In this document: one piece after another, positions 1 to 5,803 of the stretch | Numbering within the stretch: the stretch's first letter is position 1 | Layout of the letters: each line of letters opens with the position of its first letter | Notes under the pieces: model-generated | Database searches by the model: none | Told to the model about the DNA's origin: nothing | The model's input: only the letters and a program-made list of their open reading frames with translations | Position numbers and translations under genes: made by a program | Origin: CAYHEQ01 sp964355795 | Lineage (GTDB): Bacteria > Patescibacteriota > JACPGU01 | NCBI GenBank assembly: GCA_964355795.1 | Contig: CAYHEQ010000044.1 | Location: forward strand, 1-6,773 | Reading direction: 5' to 3' | Length of the DNA stretch: 6,773 bases

Positions 1-106
1 AATTATGATAACCAGTATGTTACCATAATGTTGCAATAGAAACTTGAACCTAATTTAGAAAAATTGAAAAATATTTCATATTGGCGACAAATTCTTTGGA
101 AATAAA
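1..106. other. Intergenic stretch at window edge with one hairpin
   Basis: No gene is visible here. An imperfect inverted repeat lies at 2-12 and 19-29 (11-bp arms, one mismatch that becomes a G:U pair in the minus-strand RNA, 6-nt loop). No T-run follows it on either strand, so it is not called a terminator. The rest is plain AT-rich spacer. Confidence 0.4.
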
Positions 107-136
107 AATTCCGCCCTAAGCTTCTAGAGCGGAATT
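102..136 (-). terminator. Rho-independent terminator of the secreted-protein gene
   Basis: On the minus strand, 26 bases after the stop codon of the 163-1209 gene, a 12-bp stem (arms 125-136 and 107-118, one G:U pair, loop GAAGCT) is followed directly by TTTTTATTT. This is a classical intrinsic terminator placed to end that gene's transcript. Confidence 0.85.
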
Positions 137-162
137 ACGAATGACGAACTTTGTGTCCGATA

Positions 163-1209
163 TTATCGAGTGTCCTTTGAAACCTCGATTTGGTAAAGTA
201 TGCCACGATCGTCGTAGTAGTACAGCGAGACCTCAATGTTGCCGACGCTGATCATGAACGGTATATTCATTCTCGAGTACTGATCCCTTAACAGCATTTG
301 CGTCTCTGCCGGCATCGACTCCTCGAGATAGTCGATGATCTGCTGAACCCATTTGATGTCGCCCGTAACTTCGGTTTCGCACGACGAGGATGAGCATCCG
401 CAACGACCGGCATCAACCTTCATGTGATCATGATCGTTTTTCTCACCCACCTTGCTGCCGTTGATGTAAAATGTCTTGTCGGCAGGTATCTTCACGTTCC
501 TGTTGGCTTTCGTCTGGGCCACGATGATTGCGGTCAGTTTGCTCAAATAGCGAGCGCTGGTCTCGGGAAAAATGGCGAACTCGTAGTGCTGCCCCAGATG
601 ACTTGAGAAAGCGAAGTCCCTTTCGGTTGCGAATCTAAGGATTTCGCTCACAAGATATTTCTCTTCTGAGGTTTGGTAATCAATGGCACAGCTCATCTCG
701 GGTCCCGTGCAGTAATGGCGGATGAAGTCGTAGAGCTCGAGAGAGTCGAGTCGTCCATCCTGTAGAAATTCGTCCATGTCAAGATCGAACATGCCATTTT
801 TCATGGCTCGCAGGATTAGCCGTAGCTCTCCTAAACCCTGAAACTCTCCGTCTTCCTTGACTTCCCTCTCGTAGGATGCCACAGTCGGCACCGACATCCC
901 GGGCAGATGGTTGCGAAAGTCGCTGTTTTCCAGCCGTTTCGCCTCACCGTATCCGTCCGCGAAAAGCGTGGCACCGTCATTATCAAGTAAGTCGGAGCCG
1001 TCTTCATCGAACGAACTGCCGATGAAAGAGCCTTGGCGAAACCCCTCTTCTGTGAAAGACGCCCAGCCATCTTTTTCGCGAAGCCAGTAGCTTCCGTCTT
1101 TCTCGAGAACCACAGAACCGATTTTGATTTTGAAAACCGGCTCTTCTGCTTTCGCCATTACAGCGAACGCAAGTATTACGACCATAACAGCCAGAAACAT
1201 TCTTTTCAT
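163..1209 (-). CDS. Secreted/periplasmic protein of unknown function (348 aa)
   Basis: I do not recognise the family. The start is the ATG at 1209: an AAGGAGGA Shine-Dalgarno site (1214-1221) sits four bases upstream and the protein then opens with a textbook signal peptide, KR followed by a hydrophobic run to about residue 18 and an AKA-E cleavage site near residue 21. An in-frame ATG at 1260 would bury the signal peptide and lacks such a site. The mature protein starts with a beta-rich part containing an acidic Asp/Gly-rich stretch (residues 68-88, FDEDG and DNDG repeats). Residues 140-160 contain a DG-x-L-x3-E pattern like a degenerate EF-hand loop, which is only a weak hint of calcium binding. 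Cys167 and Cys174 could form a disulfide. A His/Cys cluster (HDH at 260-262, then Cys270, Cys272, Cys277) could bind metal. No transmembrane segment follows the signal. The gene is monocistronic, between its own promoter and terminator, and is visibly more GC-rich than the recombinase, which fits separate acquisition. Confidence 0.85.
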   Translation of the reverse strand: MKRMFLAVMVVILAFAVMAKAEEPVFKIKIGSVVLEKDGSYWLREKDGWASFTEEGFRQGSFIGSSFDEDGSDLLDNDGATLFADGYGEAKRLENSDFRNHLPGMSVPTVASYEREVKEDGEFQGLGELRLILRAMKNGMFDLDMDEFLQDGRLDSLELYDFIRHYCTGPEMSCAIDYQTSEEKYLVSEILRFATERDFAFSSHLGQHYEFAIFPETSARYLSKLTAIIVAQTKANRNVKIPADKTFYINGSKVGEKNDHDHMKVDAGRCGCSSSSCETEVTGDIKWVQQIIDYLEESMPAETQMLLRDQYSRMNIPFMISVGNIEVSLYYYDDRGILYQIEVSKDTR

Positions 1210-1301
1210 ATCGTCCTCCTTGGACAATTGGATTTTTGCGATTTTTTCACGGATTCGCAACCGGTTGTAAACTGTTAAAATGCGATTTCAAATACATTGT
1301 C

Positions 1302-1330
1302 ATAATAGCACATTTTTTGATGATTGTCAA
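1302..1330 (-). promoter_or_regulatory. Sigma-70-type promoter of the secreted-protein gene
   Basis: The minus strand reads TTGACA (1325-1330), a 17-bp spacer, then TATTAT (1302-1307). The -35 is a perfect consensus hexamer and the -10 is one base from TATAAT. Transcription would start near 1295, giving a 5' UTR of about 85 nt that ends in the strong ribosome binding site of the 163-1209 gene. Confidence 0.85.
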
Positions 1331-1365
1331 CACTTTTTTTGGCTAAGATAAGCCAAACCCTAAAA

Positions 1366-1390
1366 CAAAAAGAAATCCGTTAGGATTTCT
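1366..1390 (-). terminator. Intrinsic terminator reading leftwards
   Basis: A perfect 8-bp stem (agaaatcc 1371-1378, ggatttct 1383-1390, loop GTTA on the plus strand) is followed on the minus strand by TTTTTGTTTT. No minus-strand gene lies immediately upstream of it. It would stop transcripts coming leftwards from the tRNA/rRNA unit, or from the antisense strand of the recombinase, before they reach the promoter at 1302-1330. Confidence 0.65.
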
Positions 1391-1391
1391 C

Positions 1392-1702
1392 ATAATAATT
1401 AAAAATTTTCTTTCAATATGGATTCGAGCCGATTGTTTTTCCCAGGTTCTTTGGCAGTTTTTCTAAAGATCGCGGCGAAGCCGCTCCGAATTTCTGAATT
1501 CTGGATTTTTTTGGGGGGATTACTCGCCGCCTTCGGCGGCGAAATGAGTTCGGATTATTTTCAAAATACTCCATTTTTCTGGAAATTGCAATGGGTTTTT
1601 GGTCGCCGCGGCGGTTTCGGCGACCAAATTGAATGGAATTTTGGCTAAAAAATTGAATTGGTGGTTTTCTAAAATTATTGAAAGAAAATTTTTAATTATT
1701 AT
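1392..1702. repeat. 311-bp segment bounded by perfect 27-bp inverted repeats
   Basis: Positions 1392-1418 and 1676-1702 are exact reverse complements (27 of 27). Between them are non-coding mosaic pieces. Positions 1416-1441 match the reverse complement of 3081-3104 with two extra single bases. Two GC-rich hairpins follow (around 1471-1483 and the cgccgcc/ggcggcg hairpin near 1529-1545). Positions 1570-1675 form one arm of the 106-bp inverted repeat. Thus both ends of the segment carry pieces of the recombinase 3' region, but in permuted order. It could be a small non-autonomous element, a remnant of an earlier recombinase element end, or an invertible cassette. I cannot decide between these. 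Confidence 0.6.
1570..1675. repeat. Left arm of 106-bp inverted repeat flanking the recombinase
   Basis: This arm is the reverse complement of 3103-3208, with 105 of 106 positions identical (the only difference pairs 1662 with 3116). Identity stops sharply at 1570, where the four bases TCCA equal the 3' end of the tRNA-Ala gene in the other arm. Read on the minus strand, this arm keeps the recombinase reading frame and then diverges into a different tail with a stop, so it looks like a second copy of the element's end joined to other DNA. Confidence 0.85.
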
Positions 1703-1706
1703 TAAG

Positions 1707-1733
1707 AAAAAAGTCCCCCAACTCTGTTCGGGG
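1707..1733 (-). terminator. Terminator-like hairpin just upstream of the recombinase start
   Basis: On the minus strand CCCC-GAAC-AGA-GTT-GGGG folds into a 7-bp stem with one bulged base, followed within three bases by TTTTTT. It could end antisense transcription coming from the rRNA side. On the plus strand the same hairpin sits directly before the recombinase ribosome binding site (1735-1741) but does not cover it. The stem is short, so confidence is limited. Confidence 0.4.
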
Positions 1734-1746
1734 CAAGGAGGTAAAA

Positions 1747-3264
1747 ATGAAATACATTATCTATGCTCGTAAATCTACTGAGGAAGATGATCGTCAGATT
1801 CTCTCTATTGAAGCTCAGATTACTGAGCTCAAAGAATTTGCCGCCAAGGAGAGACTTGAAATTGTAGCCTCTTTCCAAGAGGCAAAAACTGCCAAAGAAC
1901 CTGGTCGAATGAAATTCGCTGAAATGTTGTCATTTCTAGAATCAGGAAAAGCGGAAGGGATTATTTCATGGCATCCAGACCGCCTTGCCAGAAATTCTGT
2001 CGATGGTGGCAAGGTAATCCACATGGTAGATCGTGGAATTATCAAAGCCATGAAGTTCCCTACCTTTTGGTTTGAGCCTACTCCGCAGGGATTATTCATG
2101 CTCCAAATTGCTTTTGGCCAGAGCAAATATTATGTTGATAATCTTCGAGAAAATGTCACCCGAGGACTAAGGCAGAAAATCAGAAATGGTGTCTGGCCAT
2201 GCAAAACGCCAATCGGCTATCTCAACAATCCTAAAACAAGGGGCATTGATGTTGACCCAGAAAAAACCCCAAAAATAAGAAAGCTTTTTGAAATGTATAG
2301 TACCGGAGACTATACCCTCAAAGAGATAGCCAAGTGGTGCAATAAAATAAACCTCAAAAGCAATTTAGAGCAAAACACCTGTATTTCTCAAGTCCAGAGT
2401 ATACTTCAAAATATTTTCTATGTTGGACTTATGAAATACAAAGGTGAAATTCATGAGGCAACTCACGAGCCATTAATCTCAAAGAAACTTTTTGAAAAAT
2501 GTCAGGAAGTGATGAGCAAAAGAGGAAAAGTACAGGAAGTCAGAAAAAACAACTTTGCTTTTCTGGGGCTCATGAAATGCGCTTCTTGCGGTGCTTCTAT
2601 CACAGCAGAGATTCAAAAGGGGCACAACTATTACAGATGCACAAAGAAAATGGGACCATGCCCAGAAAAGCACTATCTTCGAGAAGAAGATCTAGAAAAT
2701 CAAATGAAATCATTTCTTCAAAAAGTTTCTTTGTCGAGCCAAGATACAGGGTGGATTTTGGAACAATTAAACCAGGACGAAATCAAAGCAAAAGAGCAGT
2801 CAAAATCATTTGTTCAAAATCTGAAAATAGAATTGCAACAAATAGAAAAACAATTAGAAAAATTACTTGACGCCTATCTCGCAGAGATCATTTTGGTCAA
2901 TGAATACACAATAAGAAAAGAGAGGTTGATTTTGAAAAAATCAGAACTTATAGAAAAAATAAATGATTTTGAACAAAAGGGAGCGTCTTGGCTCGAACCG
3001 GCTCGTGAGTTTGTTTTGTCGCTCAATAAAGCCAATGAAATTCTGAAAAATGAAAATAAAAAAGAAATGACAACATTTCTGAAAAACATCGGCTCGAACC
3101 ATATTTTAGAAAACCGCCAATTCAATTTTTTAGCCAAAATTCCATTCAATTTGGTCGCCGAAACCGCCGCGGCGACCAAAAACCCATTGCAATTTCCAGA
3201 AAAATGGACCCTAGCGGAATCGAACCGCTACCTCCTCGGTGCAAACGAGGTGTTCTACCACTAG
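1747..3264 (+). CDS. Large serine recombinase (integrase), tail encoded across tRNA-Ala
   Basis: This is a site-specific DNA recombinase of the large serine family, which cuts and rejoins attachment sites through a phosphoserine link. The resolvase-type catalytic domain spans about residues 1-140: the nucleophile Ser10 lies in YARKST, and HPDRLARN (75-83) carries the conserved arginines. The 'recombinase' DNA-binding domain spans about 145-255. A zinc ribbon has Cys278, Cys281, Cys298 and Cys305. A coiled coil with Lys/Glu/Leu-rich heptads spans about 340-410. The start is set by a perfect AAGGAGG site at 1735-1741, five bases before ATG. No clear promoter is visible; TATTAT at 1697-1702 lies inside the 27-bp repeat. 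Residues 488-505 are translated antisense through the tRNA-Ala gene, and the stop codon (3262-3264) lies inside the tRNA, so the C-terminus has been set by the integration site. Codons for about residues 453-487 belong to the 106-bp inverted repeat. The catalytic residues are intact, so activity is plausible. Confidence 0.93.
   Translation: MKYIIYARKSTEEDDRQILSIEAQITELKEFAAKERLEIVASFQEAKTAKEPGRMKFAEMLSFLESGKAEGIISWHPDRLARNSVDGGKVIHMVDRGIIKAMKFPTFWFEPTPQGLFMLQIAFGQSKYYVDNLRENVTRGLRQKIRNGVWPCKTPIGYLNNPKTRGIDVDPEKTPKIRKLFEMYSTGDYTLKEIAKWCNKINLKSNLEQNTCISQVQSILQNIFYVGLMKYKGEIHEATHEPLISKKLFEKCQEVMSKRGKVQEVRKNNFAFLGLMKCASCGASITAEIQKGHNYYRCTKKMGPCPEKHYLREEDLENQMKSFLQKVSLSSQDTGWILEQLNQDEIKAKEQSKSFVQNLKIELQQIEKQLEKLLDAYLAEIILVNEYTIRKERLILKKSELIEKINDFEQKGASWLEPAREFVLSLNKANEILKNENKKEMTTFLKNIGSNHILENRQFNFLAKIPFNLVAETAAATKNPLQFPEKWTLAESNRYLLGANEVFYH
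3103..3208. repeat. Right arm of 106-bp inverted repeat; recombinase-element end at tRNA-Ala
   Basis: This is the partner of 1570-1675 with one mismatch. It encodes the end of the recombinase and stops exactly at TGGA (3205-3208), which is the 3' end of the tRNA-Ala gene read from the other strand. It contains an internal GC-rich hairpin (ggtcgccg/cggcgacc around 3152-3177). The sharp edge at the tRNA end makes this the probable attachment half-site of the element. Confidence 0.8.
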
Positions 3265-3275
3265 ACTAAGGGCCC
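3205..3275 (-). tRNA. tRNA-Ala (anticodon UGC)
   Basis: A full cloverleaf of 71 nt is present: acceptor GGGCCCT/AGGGTCC with 7 bp, anticodon stem CCTCG/CGAGG, loop TTTGCAC giving anticodon TGC, T-arm AGCGG-TTCGATT-CCGCT, and discriminator A. The G3:U70 pair, the hallmark of alanine tRNAs, is present. CCA is not encoded. The D-stem (GTCT with GAAC) has one C:A mismatch and a G:U pair, so it is weak. The gene lies downstream of 16S on the same strand, the usual place for tRNA-Ala in an rRNA spacer. The stop codons of both neighbouring genes fall inside it, on opposite strands and one base apart. Its 5' half appears to have been supplied by the GIY-YIG insertion. Confidence 0.93.
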
Positions 3276-3532
3276 ACAATAATTCTTCCGTCTTTAATCA
3301 TTTTCTCAATGAAATCCCTTCTTTTGAAATTCTTAATCTTTCTCTCTAATTTTCTAGCATCAGCAAGAGTGTCACATTTTTGAAAAAGCACCAACTTCAG
3401 TGGCATTATATTCTTAGTAGAAGAAACATATCCTGAATTATGTTGCTTCATTCTCCTTTCTATATTGTCAGTACTGCCAATATAATATCTTTTATTTTTA
3501 ATACTTTGTAGGACATAAACACCGTTCATCAT
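3266..3532 (-). CDS. Small GIY-YIG nuclease-domain protein (88 aa)
   Basis: This is a single-domain GIY-YIG protein of the short UvrC-N-terminal-like type, a fold that makes DNA nicks or breaks and is used by homing endonucleases and repair enzymes. Visible motifs are G-V-Y at residues 4-6, Y-I-G at 17-19, a basic helix with Arg26/Arg27 and His31 (RRMKQH), and the likely catalytic Glu63 in KLERKIK. The C-terminus is basic. Length is normal for this compact family. Two adjacent ATGs (3530-3532 and 3527-3529) could start it; neither has a Shine-Dalgarno site. The last codons (V-G-P-stop) are the first nine bases of the tRNA-Ala gene, so the frame ends inside the tRNA. It lies between an intact tRNA-Ala and a duplicated tRNA 5' half, which suggests that it mobilised itself into the tRNA gene. 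It could be transcribed with the rRNA unit. The family is certain; a homing function is inference. Confidence 0.88.
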   Translation of the reverse strand: MMNGVYVLQSIKNKRYYIGSTDNIERRMKQHNSGYVSSTKNIMPLKLVLFQKCDTLADARKLERKIKNFKRRDFIEKMIKDGRIIVGP

Positions 3533-3546
3533 AGAATTTTAAAAAA

Positions 3547-3626
3547 GTGTTCTACTCCGACGAGCTCGTAGAGCTGTCGGAGTCCGACCGTTAGCGTCGG
3601 ACCACTAGACTAAGGGCCCACAATAA
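3547..3626 (-). pseudogene. Interrupted duplicate of the tRNA-Ala 5' half
   Basis: Positions 3547-3626 repeat 3250-3282 exactly (33 bases: 8 bases of upstream flank plus tRNA nucleotides 1-25), except that a 47-bp insertion (3555-3601) splits the D-arm. No anticodon follows, so it cannot make a tRNA. It is most simply the original 5' half, displaced when the 297-bp GIY-YIG unit (3250-3546) entered and brought its own replacement half. Confidence 0.85.
3555..3601. repeat. 47-bp tandem double hairpin inside the tRNA remnant
   Basis: Two hairpins stand back to back. The first has CTCCGAC-(G)-AGCTC paired with GAGCTGTCGGAG and loop GTA. The second has GTCCGAC paired with GTCGGAC and loop CGTTAGC. 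Both share the TCCGAC/GTCGGA arm, so they look like a duplicated hairpin. The arrangement resembles the hairpin pairs that bracket the AT-rich elements at 3805-3960, 4059-4227 and 5178-5352, but with no AT-rich core between them. Confidence 0.7.
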
Positions 3627-3640
3627 AACCAATTTTACCC

Positions 3641-3666
3641 TAAAAAAAACTATTCTTCAAGGAATA
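3641..3666 (-). terminator. Terminator-like hairpin with T8 run between 16S and tRNA-Ala
   Basis: On the minus strand TATTC (3662-3666) pairs with GAATA (3651-3655) around a 6-nt loop and is followed by G and eight T residues (3642-3649). The stem is short and AT-rich, so termination may be partial. If it works, it would reduce transcription of the tRNA and GIY-YIG part relative to 16S. Confidence 0.4.
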
Positions 3667-3682
3667 TTGCTTGGAACTGAAT

Positions 3683-3708
3683 GACGGCCTGGCATACGCC
3701 AAGCCGTC
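3683..3708 (-). other. Strong hairpin in the 16S-tRNA spacer
   Basis: GACGGCTTGGC pairs with GCCAGGCCGTC (11 bp, one G:U) around the loop GTAT. It lies just beyond the pre-16S processing stem and about 20 bases before the T8 hairpin. It has no T-run of its own, so it is not called a terminator. Confidence 0.6.
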
Positions 3709-3739
3709 CTATTTCATTCAATTTCTTTTTTTCAAAATC

Positions 3740-3772
3740 CCTTAAAAACTGAAAAATGGTAAGAAACGCGTG
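3740..3772 (-). other. 3' arm of the pre-16S processing stem
   Basis: This 33-nt stretch is the reverse complement of 5902-5934 apart from one single-base bulge on each side and one G:U position. In the transcript the trailer after 16S would pair with the leader before it. Such a stem bracketing 16S is the known substrate for RNase III-type processing in bacteria. The right-hand partner overlaps the boxA-like element. Confidence 0.8.
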
Positions 3773-3795
3773 TCTTTGACAACAAAGTCAAAGAC
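3772..3795 (-). other. Perfect 9-bp hairpin at the base of the 16S trailer
   Basis: gtctttgac (3772-3780) and gtcaaagac (3787-3795) are exact inverted repeats around a 6-nt loop. It adjoins the long processing stem and lies before the AT-rich copy at 3805-3960. Confidence 0.6.
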
Positions 3796-3804
3796 GACCT
3801 AGAG

Positions 3805-3960
3805 CCACTGCGCAGCAGTGGAAACATCAAATTTCAAGCACCAAACCACAAACAATATTCAATTGCCAAAATCACAATATTCAATTTTTTGAAATTTGAG
3901 ATTTAGAATTTGTTTGTAATTTGGATTTTGTAATTTGTCATTTCCAGTGCTACGCACTGG
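3805..3960. repeat. AT-rich repeat copy 1, just after the 16S 3' end
   Basis: A 122-bp core (3822-3943) lies between two 17-nt hairpins: ccactgc-gca-gcagtgg (3805-3821) and ccagtgc-tac-gcactgg (3944-3960). The two hairpins differ by a compensatory C/G swap in the stem, so they look like diverged duplicates. The core is an imperfect palindrome, with caaa/acaaac words on the left answered by gtttgt/atttg on the right. It shares long stretches with the copy inside helix 44, including the run tcaagcaccaaa and then acaaacaatat. It is inside the predicted pre-16S RNA, since it lies within the leader-trailer stem. Confidence 0.85.
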
Positions 3961-4058
3961 CCTTTCTCCTTAGAAAGGAGGTGATCCATCCGCACGTTCC
4001 CGTACGGATACCTTGTTACGACTTCGTCCCAATCACCGGTTTTACCTTAGACCCACAC

Positions 4059-4227
4059 CTTTGCTCGTAAACTCGCAAAGAAAATTTTCAAATCTCAAGC
4101 ACCAAATTACAAACAATATACAATGTTCCAAATCTCAAAAAGTTTAACTTTTGATTATTGGAATTTGAAATTTGTTTGTTATTTGTGTTTTGTAATTTGT
4201 GATTTCCTTTGAGTTTAAACTCAAAGG
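4059..4227. repeat. AT-rich repeat copy 2, inserted in 16S helix 44
   Basis: A 125-bp core (4081-4205) is bracketed by two hairpins, 4059-4080 (ctttgc/gcaaag ends) and 4206-4227 (a perfect 22-nt palindrome, cctttgag/ctcaaagg ends). Both hairpins have ctttg/caaag arms, which are also the flanking helix 44 arms (4055-4062 with 4223-4230). It looks as if the apical hairpin of helix 44 was duplicated around the insert. The core is itself a long imperfect hairpin and matches copy 1 on its left side and copy 3 on its right side. No ORF or group I intron core is visible. It behaves like an rRNA intervening sequence, possibly cut out of the RNA by RNase III. Confidence 0.88.
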
Positions 4228-4559
4228 TGTGGGTTTTCGGGTACCCCCGGCTTTCATGACGTGACGGGCGGTGTGTACAAGACCCGAGAACGTATTCAAC
4301 GCGCCATAGCTGATACGCGTTTACTAGCGATTCCAGCTTCATGCCGGCGAGTTTCAGCCGACAATCCGAACTATGAGAAGCTTTGGTGGGATTAGCTCCA
4401 GCTTGCGCTTTGGCAACCCATTGTACTCCCCATTGTAGCACGAGTGTAGCCCCAGACGTAAGGGCCATGCGGATTTGACGTCATCCCCACCTTCCTCCCT
4501 GTTAACCAGGGCAGTCTCTTGTGAAAAATACAACACAAGATGAGGGTTGCGCTCGTTGA

Positions 4560-4614
<55 letters not shown>

Positions 4615-4704
4615 CCAGCACCCTCGGAGGCGGCTCTATTTCTAGAGCTTGCAGCTGGATGTCAAGTCTGGGTAAGGTTCTTCGGTTAGCATCGAATTAA
4701 ACCT

Positions 4705-4739
<35 letters not shown>

Positions 4740-4846
4740 TTTTGAGTTTTAGCCTTGCGGCCGTAATTCCCAGGCGGGACACTTAACGCATTTGCTTCGA
4801 TTCTGATAGGGTCGATACTACCAAAATCTAGTGTCCATCGTTTAGG

Positions 4847-4880
<34 letters not shown>

Positions 4881-5109
4881 ACCCACGCTTTCGTTCCTCA
4901 GCGTCAAGAAGTACCTAGTAAGCTGCCTTCGCCATTGGTGTTCCTTGTGATATCAACGCATTTCACTGCTACACCACAAATTCCACTTACCTCGATACCC
5001 TTCTATTCTCGGGGTTTCTCCAACCGGACTTGGGTTAAGCCCAAGTATTTGATCGGAGACCTACGAGAACACCTACGAACTCTTTATGCCCAGTGATTCC
5101 GGATAACGT

Positions 5110-5158
<49 letters not shown>

Positions 5159-5177
5159 TATTCCACTAGTACTGTAT

Positions 5178-5352
5178 CCCAGATTTTTATTCGCAAGCGA
5201 ACAAAAATAAATCCCAAATCTCAAACTCCAAATCTCAAACAAATCCTAATGACCAAAATCCCAAAAAGTTTTGAAAATTGGAATTTGCAATTTGTTTGTT
5301 ATTTGTAATTTGTTATTTGTAATTTTTTCGTGCTAACGCACAAAAATCTGGG
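5178..5352. repeat. AT-rich repeat copy 3, inserted in 16S helix 17 (V3)
   Basis: A core of about 115 bp (5209-5323) lies between hairpins 5183-5208 (atttttattcgc/gcgaacaaaaat) and 5324-5346 (ttttt, gtgc/gcac, aaaaa). Both hairpins share the ttttt/aaaaa outer arm. The outer helix cccagattttt/aaaaatctggg (5178-5188 with 5342-5352, 11 of 11) closes the whole insert. The core shares caaatctcaa, caaaaagttt, and the run attggaatttg followed by aatttgtttgttatttgt with the helix 44 copy. It is located between the 340 and 515 landmarks, at the helix that varies most between bacteria. Confidence 0.88.
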
Positions 5353-5444
5353 CCTCCTAGTGAAAAGAGGTTTACAACCCGAAAGCCTTCATCCCTCACG
5401 CGGCGTCGCTGGATCAGCCTTTCGGCCATTGTCCAAAATTCCCG

Positions 5445-5495
<51 letters not shown>

Positions 5496-5766
5496 GTTAT
5501 CCTCTCAGACCAGCTACCCGTCATCGCCTTGGTAGGCCATTACCCCACCAACTAGCTGATAGTACGCAGACCTCTCTCTGACCGATAAATCTTTACTCCG
5601 ACGCAAGGTCGGAGACCATCGGGTATTATCTCACCTTTCGGCAAGTTATCCCCGTGTCAGAGGCAAGTATCCACGTGTTACTCACCCGTTTGCCGTGGGT
5701 CTAAACCCACTCGACTTGCATGTATTAGGCACGCCGCCAACGTTAATCCTGAGCCAAGATCAAACT

Positions 5767-5803
5767 CTCAATGAAAGATGAGCGAAGCGAATCTTTCATT
5801 GAG
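5767..5803 (-). other. Perfect 13-bp hairpin over the 16S 5' end
   Basis: ctcaatgaaagat (5767-5779) and atctttcattgag (5791-5803) are exact inverted repeats around an 11-nt loop rich in gcga. The arm nearest the gene includes the first nine or so predicted nucleotides of mature 16S (start about 5775). A second hairpin (gcccggtc/gactgggc, loop gaat, 5803-5822) follows at once upstream. These may guide or block 5'-end trimming. Confidence 0.65.

Noticed and set aside
2..29. Terminator at the left window edge
   Set aside because: The hairpin is real but no T-run follows on either strand.
1418..1648. 76-codon open frame on the plus strand before the recombinase
   Set aside because: It runs through the inverted-repeat mosaic, lacks a ribosome binding site, and its 3' part is simply the reverse of the recombinase 3' coding sequence.
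3547..3626. Second functional tRNA-Ala
   Set aside because: Only the acceptor 5' strand and D-arm are present, the D-arm is split by 47 bp, and there is no anticodon or T-arm.
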